Assembly (NCBI RefSeq): GCF_000385175.1
Contig: NZ_ARQJ01000026.1
Location: forward strand, 62,001-126,000
Reading direction: 5' to 3'
Length of the DNA stretch: 64,000 nucleotides
Source: Salinicoccus albus DSM 19776
GTDB lineage: Bacteria; Bacillota; Bacilli; Staphylococcales; Salinicoccaceae
Position numbers and translations under genes: made by a program. Shown piece after piece: positions 1-8,948 of this stretch; position 1 is the stretch's first letter, and each line of letters starts with the position of its first letter. The notes beneath the pieces were generated by a model. It searched no databases and had not been told where the DNA came from. It saw nothing but the letters and a program-made list of their open reading frames with translations.

Positions 1-257
1 TTCATCCTGTGGTCATCGATGAAGAGGGAATATATATGTTCGTTTCAGACGAATCTCTGGATAATGGCGTTGATGAATCAGTCAAACAAATGATAAAAAT
101 ACTGCAGCCTTTGACTGATCTGTCCCTGGAAGAAATAACAATATTAATGAGTCTGGCAGGCGAAGCGCAGATCAACCAGGTAGTCGATCCATTAAAAACG
201 GCCCGGTTCTTTATCCCCCATTATGTATTGAATCACTATTCGATCGAATTCAGTTAG
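1..257 (+). CDS. Acetamidase/formamidase family protein, 3' end only
   Basis: The reading frame is open from the window edge, so this is the C-terminal part of a gene that starts upstream. The last residues contain a QVVDPLKTARFFIP stretch preceded by a helix with LSLEEITILMSLAGEAQ. This matches the end of acetamidase/formamidase proteins, where a similar Q-V-V/N-P-K-T-x-R motif closes the fold. Such enzymes hydrolyse small amides to ammonia and an acid. Only about 84 residues are visible, with no catalytic residues, so the family call rests on the C-terminal motif alone. It ends 11 bp before the glycerate kinase start, so the two are probably co-transcribed. Confidence 0.6.
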   Translation, partial: HPVVIDEEGIYMFVSDESLDNGVDESVKQMIKILQPLTDLSLEEITILMSLAGEAQINQVVDPLKTARFFIPHYVLNHYSIEFS

Positions 258-268
258 GAGAATATATG

Positions 269-1345
269 ATGAAATTTGTACTCGCTCCCGATTCCTTTAA
301 AGGCACATTAAATCAAAAAAGAATCGCTGAAATTATTAATGATGCATTAAAAGAAGTCGGGCATATCGGGAGATTAAAACCGATGAGTGACGGCGGTGAC
401 GGGCTGATGCACTGTTTCAGCAGCGAAGGTTACCAAAAGATACAGGTCAATGTGACAGGCCCCGAAGGTAAGACTGTTACTGCTGACTATTATATGGACG
501 GGGAGACTGCAATTATAGAGACAGCAGAAGCCTGTGGTCTGCATTTGATCACTGACTCAAAACCGGATGAAAGGACTTCTTTCGGCGTCGGTGAGATGAT
601 GTTCCATGCGATTGACCGGGGAGCCAGGAAAATTATAATTGGTCTGGGCGGTTCTGCAACGAACGACGGCGGTTACGGCATGTACATGGCCCTGGGCGGC
701 ATGGCTTTGGACCAGAATACCCAGCCATTATCCGTCATGAATCATGAGATTCCGTATATCACAAAGCTCGATGACAGCGCCATCCGCCCTTTAAATGACA
801 TACATCTGATAATTGCCTCAGATGTAACCAATCCGCTTCTCGGTCCGAACGGTGCGATAGCCACTTTTGGACCCCAGAAAGGAATTGACAGTGAACATAT
901 AGAGTATTATGAAGAGATGCTTTTACATTTAAAAGAGAAAATCAGCGGGTTATACAGTGACGTGCACAGCGATACACCCGGCGCCGGCGCAGCAGGGGGT
1001 CTGGGATGGATGCTCCTGAATCTGGGCGCAGAAATTACCGAAGGCGGCGGTTTCATAGCGAAAATGATCCGGCTGGAAGAAGAGATACAAGATGCGGATG
1101 CCGTCATTACAGGCGAAGGCAAGAGTGATTCACAGACAATGGATGGAAAAGTCCCGGCAGTAGTTGCCATGCTGGCGCAAAAACACGACAAACCGGTCTA
1201 CCTGATCTCAGCTCAAATCACTGAAGATCTGACAGATCATTTTGACAGAGTCTGCGCTTTGACGGACTATGCCGACTCAGCAGAAGAAGTAAAAAGAAAT
1301 CCGGAAGCATATTTGAGACATACAATTGTAAGCATATTCGGGTAA
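269..1345 (+). CDS. glxK: Glycerate kinase (GlxK/GarK family)
   Basis: Phosphorylates D-glycerate with ATP, feeding it into glycolysis as a phosphoglycerate. The N-terminus MKFVLAPDSFKGTL is the family signature. GLGGSATNDGG (near residue 127) and VITGEGKSDSQTMDGK (near residue 280) are the other conserved blocks. At about 358 residues it has the usual full length. Two adjacent ATGs exist (266 and 269). The AGGAG at 256-260 is better spaced for 269, and the family normally starts MK-I/V. The stop is followed at once by a strong hairpin terminator, so the gene ends its transcript. Confidence 0.93.
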   Translation: MKFVLAPDSFKGTLNQKRIAEIINDALKEVGHIGRLKPMSDGGDGLMHCFSSEGYQKIQVNVTGPEGKTVTADYYMDGETAIIETAEACGLHLITDSKPDERTSFGVGEMMFHAIDRGARKIIIGLGGSATNDGGYGMYMALGGMALDQNTQPLSVMNHEIPYITKLDDSAIRPLNDIHLIIASDVTNPLLGPNGAIATFGPQKGIDSEHIEYYEEMLLHLKEKISGLYSDVHSDTPGAGAAGGLGWMLLNLGAEITEGGGFIAKMIRLEEEIQDADAVITGEGKSDSQTMDGKVPAVVAMLAQKHDKPVYLISAQITEDLTDHFDRVCALTDYADSAEEVKRNPEAYLRHTIVSIFG

Positions 1346-1383
1346 AATGCCCGGTGCACCTCAGAGGTGCACCGGGCATTTTT
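1346..1383. terminator. Bidirectional rho-independent terminator
   Basis: A perfect 16-bp inverted repeat (1346-1361 with 1365-1380, loop CAG) is flanked by A residues on the left and T residues on the right. It sits between the convergent glycerate kinase and aldo/keto reductase genes and can stop transcription from both sides. Confidence 0.92.
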
Positions 1384-2212
1384 AATCAAAACTGAAGTTA
1401 TCTGGATTTTTGCCCAGTCTGTTATCCTGATCCAGCTGATCGATCATTGTCACATCCTGCTGTGTCAGCTCAAAATCGAATATATCGATATTCTGCTGAA
1501 TCCTCTCAGGTGTGATTGACTTTGGAATGGTTGAAACTTCTTTCTGTATATCCCATCTCAAAATAACCTGCGCCGGTGTCTTGTCATATTTGTTTGCAAG
1601 ATTGTGGATGACCGGATCATCAAAGTATCTTCCTCTGCCCAGCGGCGCCCATGCTTCAAGCTGGATATTATTATCTTCACAGAATGCTTTCATCTCTTTC
1701 TGAGCCAGTTGCGGATGGTATTCCAGCTGGTCGACCATCGGTTTTATCCTGCACGCTTCAAAGATATCTTCCAGATGCTGTTTATGGAAATTACTCACCC
1801 CTATCGCTCTTACCTTTTCCTCTTCATACAGTTTTTCAAGCGCCTTCCAGGCATCTGTGTACTTTCCCTCAACCGGCCAATGGATCAAATAGAGATCAAG
1901 GTAGTCTGTCCTCAAATTTTGCAGACTTTTGTCAAATGCTTTTAAGGTTGCTTCATATCCAAGGTCATCATTCCAGACTTTTGAAGTAATAAAAAGTTCT
2001 TCTCTAGATACATCAGATTCTGAAAGCGCCTTTCCCAGCTCCTGTTCATTTTGATAGAATGCTGCAGTATCAAAATGTCTGTACCCTGCGTTAAGTGCAG
2101 CATGAATTGTATCATTCATCAGCTCATTTTCAATCTTATATACCCCAAAGCCGATCACCGGCATCTCAACACCATTGTTAAGCAGGTATTTATCGTTGCT
2201 GCTTATTGCCAT
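1382..2212 (-). CDS. Aldo/keto reductase (AKR5-like)
   Basis: A cytoplasmic NADPH-dependent reductase of carbonyl compounds, 276 residues, full length for the family. The catalytic tetrad is visible: Asp and Tyr in GYRHFDTAAFYQNE (residues 44-57), Lys in FITSKVWN, and His in YLIHWP. The C-terminal cofactor-binding segment STIPKSITPERIQQNI is also present. The closest well-known relatives are the YvgN/YtbE methylglyoxal-type reductases of Bacillus; the physiological substrate cannot be read from sequence. The start ATG follows an AGGAGG. The gene stands alone between the terminator and the divergent ATP-grasp gene. Confidence 0.92.
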   Translation of the reverse strand: MAISSNDKYLLNNGVEMPVIGFGVYKIENELMNDTIHAALNAGYRHFDTAAFYQNEQELGKALSESDVSREELFITSKVWNDDLGYEATLKAFDKSLQNLRTDYLDLYLIHWPVEGKYTDAWKALEKLYEEEKVRAIGVSNFHKQHLEDIFEACRIKPMVDQLEYHPQLAQKEMKAFCEDNNIQLEAWAPLGRGRYFDDPVIHNLANKYDKTPAQVILRWDIQKEVSTIPKSITPERIQQNIDIFDFELTQQDVTMIDQLDQDNRLGKNPDNFSFD

Positions 2213-2425
2213 TTCACATATGCCTCCTGTATAATTATATTATTATGGTCAAAAATGAATATTTATGGACAAATATTTCCAACGTATTCACCCATCAAAA
2301 GTTTAACATTTTTTTAATCAATTTTTAATTTATATATAACCCTCCATGAATTGTCCACAGATAAGATATAAAGTAATTGTTGTAAGCTGACTATCAAAAC
2401 AGCATTCGAATGAAAGGAGATCATA

Positions 2426-3448
2426 ATGAATGATATAAAAGTACTGGTTACCGGCATTGGCGGACCGATTGCCCAGGGGATCATCCACGGACTTAAAAAA
2501 CGTCAGGATGTAACCCTCATCGGTATTGACAGACGTTCAGTCACTGCCGGTCACCATCTGTGTGACAGTACATACCAGGTTCCACGCTATACTGATGCAG
2601 AAAACTATTTAAATGCCATACAGGAAATTTCCCATAAAGAGCACATAGATATCATCTTTCCCTCCCTGCATGAAGAGGTCATGATTTTCCACGAACACCG
2701 TAACAAATTGAGCCCTGCTGTTGCTTTGCCGGTAAGCGATGATTTCAAAAACCTGATGCATAAAGAAGAGGCTTACGAAAAACTCCTGTCTTTAGGGTTT
2801 GAAGAGTATATACCCAGATACAAAGGCTTCAACTCAGCACAGGAACTCACTGATATAAAGGGCGCCATGTTTAAAGATGACTCCCATTTTGTCATCAAGA
2901 ATGTAACCAGCTATGCTTCTCTCGGATTTGCAATCCTGACAGACAAATCGAATTATATAGAAGCGATTAAAACGGGCAGAAAAAATGTATTGAATTTTGA
3001 TGACTATTGCAGAGCAATAGATGAAGACTGCAGGAAAATATCTATGGAGTATTTAGACGGCAAGGAGTACAGTGTAGATGTCTACCTGAACGACGGCAAA
3101 GCTGTAGTCGCCGTTCCGAGGGAACGGACAGGTGTGTCCAATAATATTGTTCTTGATGGCAAAGTCGTCAACAACGAAACATTAATCCACGCAGCAGAAG
3201 AGATTACTGAGGCACTGGTCACTGACGGATTCATCAATATTCAATCCATGGAGAGCAAAGATGGATATAAACTTACAGATATCAATCCACGTTTTTGCGG
3301 CAGCCAGGTGATGAGCTTAGGAGCTGAAGTCAACTTCCCGTCACTTTTCATCGAATACCACTTTCTTGGAAATCAGGTGGATGTAACACCTGTATGGAAC
3401 ACGAGAATGCTGAGATTCAGAGATCACATTTTCGTCCATGATGCATAA
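2426..3448 (+). CDS. ATP-grasp family ligase (carbamoyl-phosphate-synthase-like)
   Basis: The N-terminus VLVTGIGGPIAQGIIHGLKK is a Rossmann-type pre-ATP-grasp domain. It is followed by an ATP-grasp fold with MEYLDGKEYSVDVY and the metal/ATP-binding end motif TDINPRFCGSQ near residue 290. Members ligate a carboxylate to an amine or similar nucleophile using ATP, or make acyl-phosphates; the substrates here are unknown. At 340 residues it is a complete stand-alone enzyme. It is followed 16 bp later by a MurJ-type flippase, probably in one operon. That suggests a cell-envelope or exported-product role (inference). The start has a good AAGGAG. Confidence 0.85.
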   Translation: MNDIKVLVTGIGGPIAQGIIHGLKKRQDVTLIGIDRRSVTAGHHLCDSTYQVPRYTDAENYLNAIQEISHKEHIDIIFPSLHEEVMIFHEHRNKLSPAVALPVSDDFKNLMHKEEAYEKLLSLGFEEYIPRYKGFNSAQELTDIKGAMFKDDSHFVIKNVTSYASLGFAILTDKSNYIEAIKTGRKNVLNFDDYCRAIDEDCRKISMEYLDGKEYSVDVYLNDGKAVVAVPRERTGVSNNIVLDGKVVNNETLIHAAEEITEALVTDGFINIQSMESKDGYKLTDINPRFCGSQVMSLGAEVNFPSLFIEYHFLGNQVDVTPVWNTRMLRFRDHIFVHDA

Positions 3449-3464
3449 AGTTAGAGGGATCTAA

Positions 3465-4985
3465 ATGAAAAAATCTGTTATCATGCTGATGCTGCTTACC
3501 ATCATATCTAAAATCTCAGGCTTTTTGAGGGACCTGACGCTGGCTTATTTCTATGGCGCCTCGGAAATAAGTGATATATTTCTGATCTCCCTGAGTATAC
3601 CGACCATCATCTTTGGCGTGATTGCAGCCGGTATATCTACGGGATACATCCCGCTTTACTCAAAGATCGACAACCAGTTCGGTGAAGACAGCGGCATCAG
3701 ATTTACGAACAATCTGATCGGTATATTGATGTCAATCTGTACTGTTATCGTCATACTGGCACTGATCTTTACCGAATATCTGGTCAAGATTTTCGCTTTT
3801 GGTTTTGAAGGTGAAGTGCTGGAGCTGGCTGTAATGTTTACACGCGTCAGTATTTTCGGCATTTATTTTACAATCATCATCCGCATACTGAGTGCCTATT
3901 TAAATTATAAACAGATTTTTGCAGTCCCTTCATTAATCGGTATACCCATGAATCTGGTCCTTATCGTTTCCATCATCATAAGCAGCAGCACAGGATGGAT
4001 CTACCTTTTGGCATTCGCTAATGTATTGGCGCTTTTTGTGCAATTGTTGATCATCATCTTTTTTGCGTGCCGGCATTCTTTTTATTTCGTTCCGGTGTTC
4101 AAACCACAGGACAGACACATTAAGGAAATGGCCGCGCTGTCGCTGCCTGTGATCCTGGGGTCAAGTGTGACCCAGATCAATCGTCTGGTGGATCGTTCCC
4201 TGGCCTCCTGGGTTGCTATCGGCGGCATTTCTTCTATTAACTATGCCAATACACTGAACACTTCATTTATCGGTATATTTGTTTCTTCTTTCGTCACAGT
4301 TTTTTATCCGGACATATCCAAAAGGGCTGCAAAAGGGGATATTGACGGACTGAAATACATAATGAACCAGACAATTGCGGGCGTCATGCTGTTAATCATT
4401 CCGGCAACGGCAGGAGCCATGGTGTTTGCCGAGCCAATTGTACGATTCCTGTTCGCCCGGGGGGCATTTGATGAATCAGCGGTGTCACTGACTTCATCTG
4501 CATTTTTCTTTTATTCCCTGGGCATGTCCGGAGCCGGCATCAATCTGATATTGACGCGCACATTTTTTGCACTGCAGGACACCCGGACACCAATGGTGAA
4601 CAGTGCCATCTCAATGGGCATCAATGTTGTACTCAGCTTCACGCTTGCACCTGTTATAGGAATCGGCGGGATTGCACTGGCAACGAGTACAGCTTCCATT
4701 ATCACAGCTCTGCTTCTGTTCAAATCACTTCGAAAAAAACTTGGTCAGCTGCATCTGAAACGAATGATCCCATCTTTTATAAAGATCTGTGCTGCCTCTG
4801 CAGTCTCTGCAGTAATTGCCTGGATCATCTACACTCTGCCGGGGGCCGGTGCCAGCGACCCTCTGTTACTGGCCATTTCAATTTTACTGATGATCACTAT
4901 CTATTCCGGATTGATCTACATTTTGAAAGTGGAAGGGGCAGACACCTTTGTCAAATCCATTATCAGACGTTTTAACAAAAGATAA
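3465..4985 (+). CDS. murJ: MurJ/MVF-family lipid flippase
   Basis: A 506-residue polytopic membrane protein of the MOP superfamily with about 14 hydrophobic segments. The N-terminus (SKISGFLRDLTLAYFYGAS) carries the MVF signature, and an Arg-rich, Asp-containing block lies near residues 235-245 (QINRLVDRSLASW). MurJ proteins flip lipid II across the membrane for peptidoglycan synthesis; paralogues can move other undecaprenyl-linked or amphipathic products. Its pairing with an ATP-grasp ligase, not division genes, makes the second possibility worth keeping. The start has AGAGGGA. A terminator follows. Confidence 0.82.
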   Translation: MKKSVIMLMLLTIISKISGFLRDLTLAYFYGASEISDIFLISLSIPTIIFGVIAAGISTGYIPLYSKIDNQFGEDSGIRFTNNLIGILMSICTVIVILALIFTEYLVKIFAFGFEGEVLELAVMFTRVSIFGIYFTIIIRILSAYLNYKQIFAVPSLIGIPMNLVLIVSIIISSSTGWIYLLAFANVLALFVQLLIIIFFACRHSFYFVPVFKPQDRHIKEMAALSLPVILGSSVTQINRLVDRSLASWVAIGGISSINYANTLNTSFIGIFVSSFVTVFYPDISKRAAKGDIDGLKYIMNQTIAGVMLLIIPATAGAMVFAEPIVRFLFARGAFDESAVSLTSSAFFFYSLGMSGAGINLILTRTFFALQDTRTPMVNSAISMGINVVLSFTLAPVIGIGGIALATSTASIITALLLFKSLRKKLGQLHLKRMIPSFIKICAASAVSAVIAWIIYTLPGAGASDPLLLAISILLMITIYSGLIYILKVEGADTFVKSIIRRFNKR

Positions 4986-4989
4986 TACA

Positions 4990-5026
4990 ATGCCGGCTGT
5001 TTTTCGTTTTAGGAAACAGCCGGCAT
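4990..5026. terminator. Terminator between murJ-like gene and patA-like gene
   Basis: A perfect 13-bp inverted repeat (4990-5002 with 5014-5026) lies between convergent genes. The T-tract is weak on both sides, so efficiency is uncertain. Confidence 0.75.
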
Positions 5027-5031
5027 CTCTT

Positions 5032-6186
5032 TCATCGTTCCATTGTAAGATATTGTTCCATCCTGTCTGCTGCCTCTTTGAGATTCTCCATACTTGTCGC
5101 AAATGAAATCCTGATGTAGCCTTCCCCGTATTTGGAAAAAGCAGCACCCGGTACGACTGCCACCTGCGTTTTTTCAAGCAGATCAACAGCAAAGTCAAAC
5201 GAACTTTCATTATATCTTTTTATCGAAGGGAATATATAGAATGCCCCTTTTGGGAGCACTGCATCGAGTCCCATTTCTGACAGCCGCTGATATATATAAT
5301 CGCGTCTTTTCACATATTCCTCATTCATCACACGCGGGGCGTCAGGCGCTTCAGTAAGTGCAGTATATCCTGCAATCTGACTTGGTGTACTCGTACAGAG
5401 CGAGTTATAGAGATGTACAAGTGTCAGTTTCTCAACCATTTCCCTGCTGCCAAGCAGCCACCCGATTCTCCAGCCGGTCATGGCATGCGATTTACTGAGC
5501 CCATTTACCGTAAGCAGCCTGTCTCTGATCTCTGGATAGGAAGTCAGTGAAAAATGCTCTCCCTCCAGTGTATTTTCAGAATACATTTCATCAACGACAA
5601 CAAAAATATCATGTTTCTTAAAAACATGAACCAGGGCATCCAGCGTTCCCCGAGGATAGATTGTCCCCGTTGGGTTATTGGGATAATTCAGCAGCACTGC
5701 TTTGGTTTTATCCGTAATCGCCTGTGCCAGTTGATCCGCCTCCGGTACGAATTGTGCCGGTGCAGTATCCAGCAGCACTGTTTCACCGCCAAGCAATGTA
5801 ACAATGGGGGCATAGCCTGTATAGATGGGCGCGAACATGATCACTTCGTCACCCGGGTTGATGATCGTCCTGAAAATTGTATCCAGCGCTTCACTGCCGC
5901 CATTTGTCACGATGATTTCATCCTTGGGGTCATACGGTGCCAGATACTTCTTTTGATAGAAGTTCGAAATCGCTGTCCTCAGTTCCAGTGTGCCTCTGTT
6001 ATGCGTATATTTCATCTGTCTGTCTTTAACCGCTGTCGTCACTTCGTCTTTTATCACCTGCGGTGTGGTGAAATCGGGCTGGCCGAGCGTCAGATCGATA
6101 CTGTCAGGCATATCAGCAACACGGTTGGCCATCTGCCTTGTTCCCGGCACACTTACATTTTCCAGATTTTTATTTAACTGTGGCAA
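5032..6186 (-). CDS. Class I/II pyridoxal-phosphate aminotransferase (PatA-like)
   Basis: A fold-type I aminotransferase, 384 residues. Visible motifs are LGQPDFTTP (substrate loop), NYPNNPTGT, VVDEMYSE with the PLP-binding Asp, and NGLSKSHAMTGWRIG with the Schiff-base lysine, then the C-terminal arginine in YIRISFA. PatA of Bacillus is an N-acetyl-L,L-diaminopimelate aminotransferase, but specificity cannot be assigned from these motifs. The start is TTG at 6186, spaced correctly behind GGAG. It is the last gene of the ggt-chromate transporter operon, 20 bp after the second transporter. Confidence 0.88.
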   Translation of the reverse strand: MPQLNKNLENVSVPGTRQMANRVADMPDSIDLTLGQPDFTTPQVIKDEVTTAVKDRQMKYTHNRGTLELRTAISNFYQKKYLAPYDPKDEIIVTNGGSEALDTIFRTIINPGDEVIMFAPIYTGYAPIVTLLGGETVLLDTAPAQFVPEADQLAQAITDKTKAVLLNYPNNPTGTIYPRGTLDALVHVFKKHDIFVVVDEMYSENTLEGEHFSLTSYPEIRDRLLTVNGLSKSHAMTGWRIGWLLGSREMVEKLTLVHLYNSLCTSTPSQIAGYTALTEAPDAPRVMNEEYVKRRDYIYQRLSEMGLDAVLPKGAFYIFPSIKRYNESSFDFAVDLLEKTQVAVVPGAAFSKYGEGYIRISFATSMENLKEAADRMEQYLTMER

Positions 6187-6206
6187 TATGTGATTCTCCT
6201 TTCTCT

Positions 6207-6734
6207 TTATAAGAGCAGCGCACCGTATACCAGGCCGAAAATAATGACTAGAGCCGGATGAATGTCAAATTTCTTAAGCATTAAAAAGCTTGCAATCATC
6301 AGTATGAGGGTATGCACACCGCCAGATTCTGTAAAGGCACTGCTGAAGAAATCAAAAGCGATGATGCCCAGAAGAATTGCAATCACAGGTCTGATCAGCG
6401 TCGTCAGTGTTTCAAATTTCTTAGTCCCTTTTATCTTGTAGAGCAATCCTGCCAGGAAGACCATGAGCAGTAATGACGGAAGTACAGTGGCCCCGACGGC
6501 GACAATCGCACCGATGACGCCGGCAACTTCAAATCCAATGAAACCGGCCATTTTCGTTGCAATTGGGCCAGGCAGTGCATTGCCGAGAGCCAGTACTTCA
6601 GCAAACTCCTGGGAAGTCATCCAGCCAAAATTCTGCACAACTTCCTGTTCTACCAGCGGGATGGAAGAAGGTCCCCCGCCGTAACCAAGTACACCCGGGA
6701 TGAAGAATGCGATAAAAATCTGTAAGTATATCAT
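6207..6734 (-). CDS. Chromate transporter half-protein, second subunit
   Basis: A 175-residue membrane protein equal to one half of ChrA. The N-terminal GYGGGPSSIPLVEQEVV, the GNALPGPIATKMAGFIG loop and five to six hydrophobic segments are the CHR-domain signature. Short CHR proteins work as pairs of homologous halves, and the upstream gene is the partner. The start ATG overlaps the upstream stop by 4 bp (ATGA), typical of translational coupling. CHR proteins export chromate or carry related anions; the natural substrate is not known from sequence. Confidence 0.9.
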   Translation of the reverse strand: MIYLQIFIAFFIPGVLGYGGGPSSIPLVEQEVVQNFGWMTSQEFAEVLALGNALPGPIATKMAGFIGFEVAGVIGAIVAVGATVLPSLLLMVFLAGLLYKIKGTKKFETLTTLIRPVIAILLGIIAFDFFSSAFTESGGVHTLILMIASFLMLKKFDIHPALVIIFGLVYGALLL

Positions 6735-7267
6735 ATTCTGCCTTCCCTTCTGACCAGGCTGAAAATGACAATTGCCAAAATGACGATTGCAGGATGAAGA
6801 CCGATGACATACAGGAGGATAAAGGCGCCGAGTGTGAAGAGGATGATGAAACGCCAGGTTGTTTTTGCCTGCGCCTTCTCTAAGAATTCATATGTCAATA
6901 AGAAGAGCATCACGCCAACCACAGGCACAACACCGTTACTCATGCCCTGCACCCATTCCAGATCCTTGAATTCGGTAAACAGCTTCAACAGGACAATCAT
7001 CAAAATAATCGTCGGCAGAATCGCTGCAAAAACTGCATTGACCAGCCCCAGCCAGCCGCTTTGAAGATAACCGATATAGCCTGCCAGTTTTGTAATGATG
7101 GGACCGGGCAGTACGTTGCCGATCGCCAGCGAATCCTGGAATTCGTCGTCCGTCATCCACTGATATGTATCAACCACTTCTTTATGTACCAAAGGGATAG
7201 AGGCCGGTCCGCCGCCGTAACCAAGCATCCCGACTTTAAAAAACACCCAGAATATTTTCAACTGCAT
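6731..7267 (-). CDS. Chromate transporter half-protein, first subunit
   Basis: The partner CHR-domain protein, about 178 residues. It has GYGGGPASIPLVHKEVV at the N-terminus, GNVLPGPIITKLAGYIG and a hydrophobic C-terminal half. I chose the ATG at 7267 because an AGGTGA lies about six bases before it; a GTG at 7276 is the alternative and would add three residues. It begins about 10 bp after the gamma-glutamyltransferase stop and overlaps the next gene by 4 bp. The neighbourhood recalls the ywrA/ywrB chromate pair next to ywrD in Bacillus subtilis (from memory). Confidence 0.9.
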   Translation of the reverse strand: MQLKIFWVFFKVGMLGYGGGPASIPLVHKEVVDTYQWMTDDEFQDSLAIGNVLPGPIITKLAGYIGYLQSGWLGLVNAVFAAILPTIILMIVLLKLFTEFKDLEWVQGMSNGVVPVVGVMLFLLTYEFLEKAQAKTTWRFIILFTLGAFILLYVIGLHPAIVILAIVIFSLVRREGRI

Positions 7268-7276
7268 ATCATTCAC

Positions 7277-8866
7277 CTAGTATATTGAAATTGAACCATC
7301 CGTACGCGATTCCGTCCCGCCGATTAAAGCACCGTTCTCACCGCGCATAATCACCTGACCGCGTCCGAAACTGTTCGGCTCCAGATTCACGTTGATGTTA
7401 TGCCCCCGTCTCAAAAGCGCTCTTGCAATATCCGGATCAAAACGGTCCTCAATTTCCACATCGAGACCCTCCTTGAATTGCCATCTTGGGGCATCCAGTG
7501 CACTCTGCGGATTCATGCTGTAATCAATCAGGTTCATCGCGACCTGAATATGTCCCTGAGGCTGCATAAATGCCCCCATCACCCCGAACGGCCCCAGCGG
7601 ACTTCCATTTTTGGTGATGAACCCCGGGATGATCGTATGATATGGCTTTTTACCGCCGGCGACAAAGTTGACATTATTTTCATCCATCGAAAAATTATGT
7701 CCGCGATTATGCAGTGCAAGTCCAGTACCGGGAATCACCACACCGGAACCGAATCCCATATAATTGCTCTGGATATATGATACCATGTTCCCTTCGTTAT
7801 CTGCAGTCGCAAGATAAACGGTACCGCCCCCGGGCAGATCTCCATGATGCCTGAGTTCTGCAGATTCACCGATTTCTTGACGTTTTTGTTCTAAATACGA
7901 TTCATCCAGCAGGTCTTCAGGGCTGACTTTCATGTAGTCTTTGTCAGCAACAAAATGGGTGGTGTCTGCAAAGGCCTGCTTGATGGCCTCAATCTGGTAA
8001 TGGCAGGTTTCTTCGTTCAGACTGTTGAAGCTGTCTTTACTCAGCATCCCCAGCGCCATGAGTGCTGTGATCCCCTGGCCGTTTGGCGGGATTTCATGAA
8101 TTTCATGCCCCTTATAATTCACACTGATCGGGTCGACATACTCCACTTGGAAGTTTTTCAGGTCTTCGTGTGTCAGGAGACCACCCGTTCGCTGCGCATA
8201 ATTTATGATTTCATCTGCCAGTTTCCCTTCATATACGCTTCGCCCCCCGGTTTCGGCCAATTCTTCCAGCGTTTCAGCGTGATGCGGCAAAGTTTTAATC
8301 TCTCCCGGTGAAGGACTGCCAAAAATTTCGAGCCATGGCTCTATTTCTTTGAATTCATGGACAGAGCGTCTGAAATTTTCATAGGCCGCTCTCCAATATC
8401 GCGCGACTGTAGGCGTGACTGCAAAACCGCTTCTTGCTGCACGAACAGCGGGGGCCAGCACTTCCTTTAAAGTCAGCTTTCCAAATCTTTCGATAAGACT
8501 CCCCCACGCCGCAGGCACACCCGGCACATTAACCGGCAGCCAGCCGTATTTGGGCATATGGTCATATCCCCTTTTCCTGATCTCCGACATACTCAATGCT
8601 CCCGGGGATCTGCCGCTTGCATTCATCCCATGCAATTCACCGTTCATCCAGGCAATCATGAACGCATCACCGCCGATGCCGTTGCTTGTCGGTTCAACAA
8701 CAGTCAGCGTTGCTGCAACCGCAACTGCTGCATCCATGGCGTTGCCTCCCGCCTTCATCACTTCAGTCCCCGCATCAGCTGCCACCGGGTGGGTTGTTGC
8801 AGCCATTCCATTTTTTCCGTAAACACTTAACCGTCTGTTTGAATAAGGATATCTATAATGATCCAT
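7277..8866 (-). CDS. Gamma-glutamyltransferase family protein (YwrD-like)
   Basis: An Ntn-hydrolase precursor of 529 residues. The predicted autoprocessing site and nucleophile is Thr349 in LPGGGTVYL, followed by the small-subunit motifs NYMGFGSGVVIPGTG and MQPQGHIQV. The large-subunit start HPVAADAG...GGNAMDAAVA and GIGGDAF are also present. There is no signal peptide, unlike secreted Ggt, so it is probably cytoplasmic. The family transfers or hydrolyses gamma-glutamyl groups of glutathione and similar thiols. First gene of the operon; the start follows AAGGGG. Confidence 0.92.
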   Translation of the reverse strand: MDHYRYPYSNRRLSVYGKNGMAATTHPVAADAGTEVMKAGGNAMDAAVAVAATLTVVEPTSNGIGGDAFMIAWMNGELHGMNASGRSPGALSMSEIRKRGYDHMPKYGWLPVNVPGVPAAWGSLIERFGKLTLKEVLAPAVRAARSGFAVTPTVARYWRAAYENFRRSVHEFKEIEPWLEIFGSPSPGEIKTLPHHAETLEELAETGGRSVYEGKLADEIINYAQRTGGLLTHEDLKNFQVEYVDPISVNYKGHEIHEIPPNGQGITALMALGMLSKDSFNSLNEETCHYQIEAIKQAFADTTHFVADKDYMKVSPEDLLDESYLEQKRQEIGESAELRHHGDLPGGGTVYLATADNEGNMVSYIQSNYMGFGSGVVIPGTGLALHNRGHNFSMDENNVNFVAGGKKPYHTIIPGFITKNGSPLGPFGVMGAFMQPQGHIQVAMNLIDYSMNPQSALDAPRWQFKEGLDVEIEDRFDPDIARALLRRGHNINVNLEPNSFGRGQVIMRGENGALIGGTESRTDGSISIY

Positions 8867-8911
8867 TATGTAACAACCCCTTTTTTGAATTTTCCATCGA
8901 TCATATATAAA

Positions 8912-8942
8912 TAAAGCCCTGCTGAAATCATACAGGGCTTTA
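8912..8942 (-). terminator. Terminator after the SEC-C gene
   Basis: A 10-bp inverted repeat (8912-8921 with 8933-8942) is followed on the minus strand by a T-rich tail. It ends the SEC-C transcript before the gamma-glutamyltransferase gene. Confidence 0.85.
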
Positions 8943-8948
8943 GTTCAA

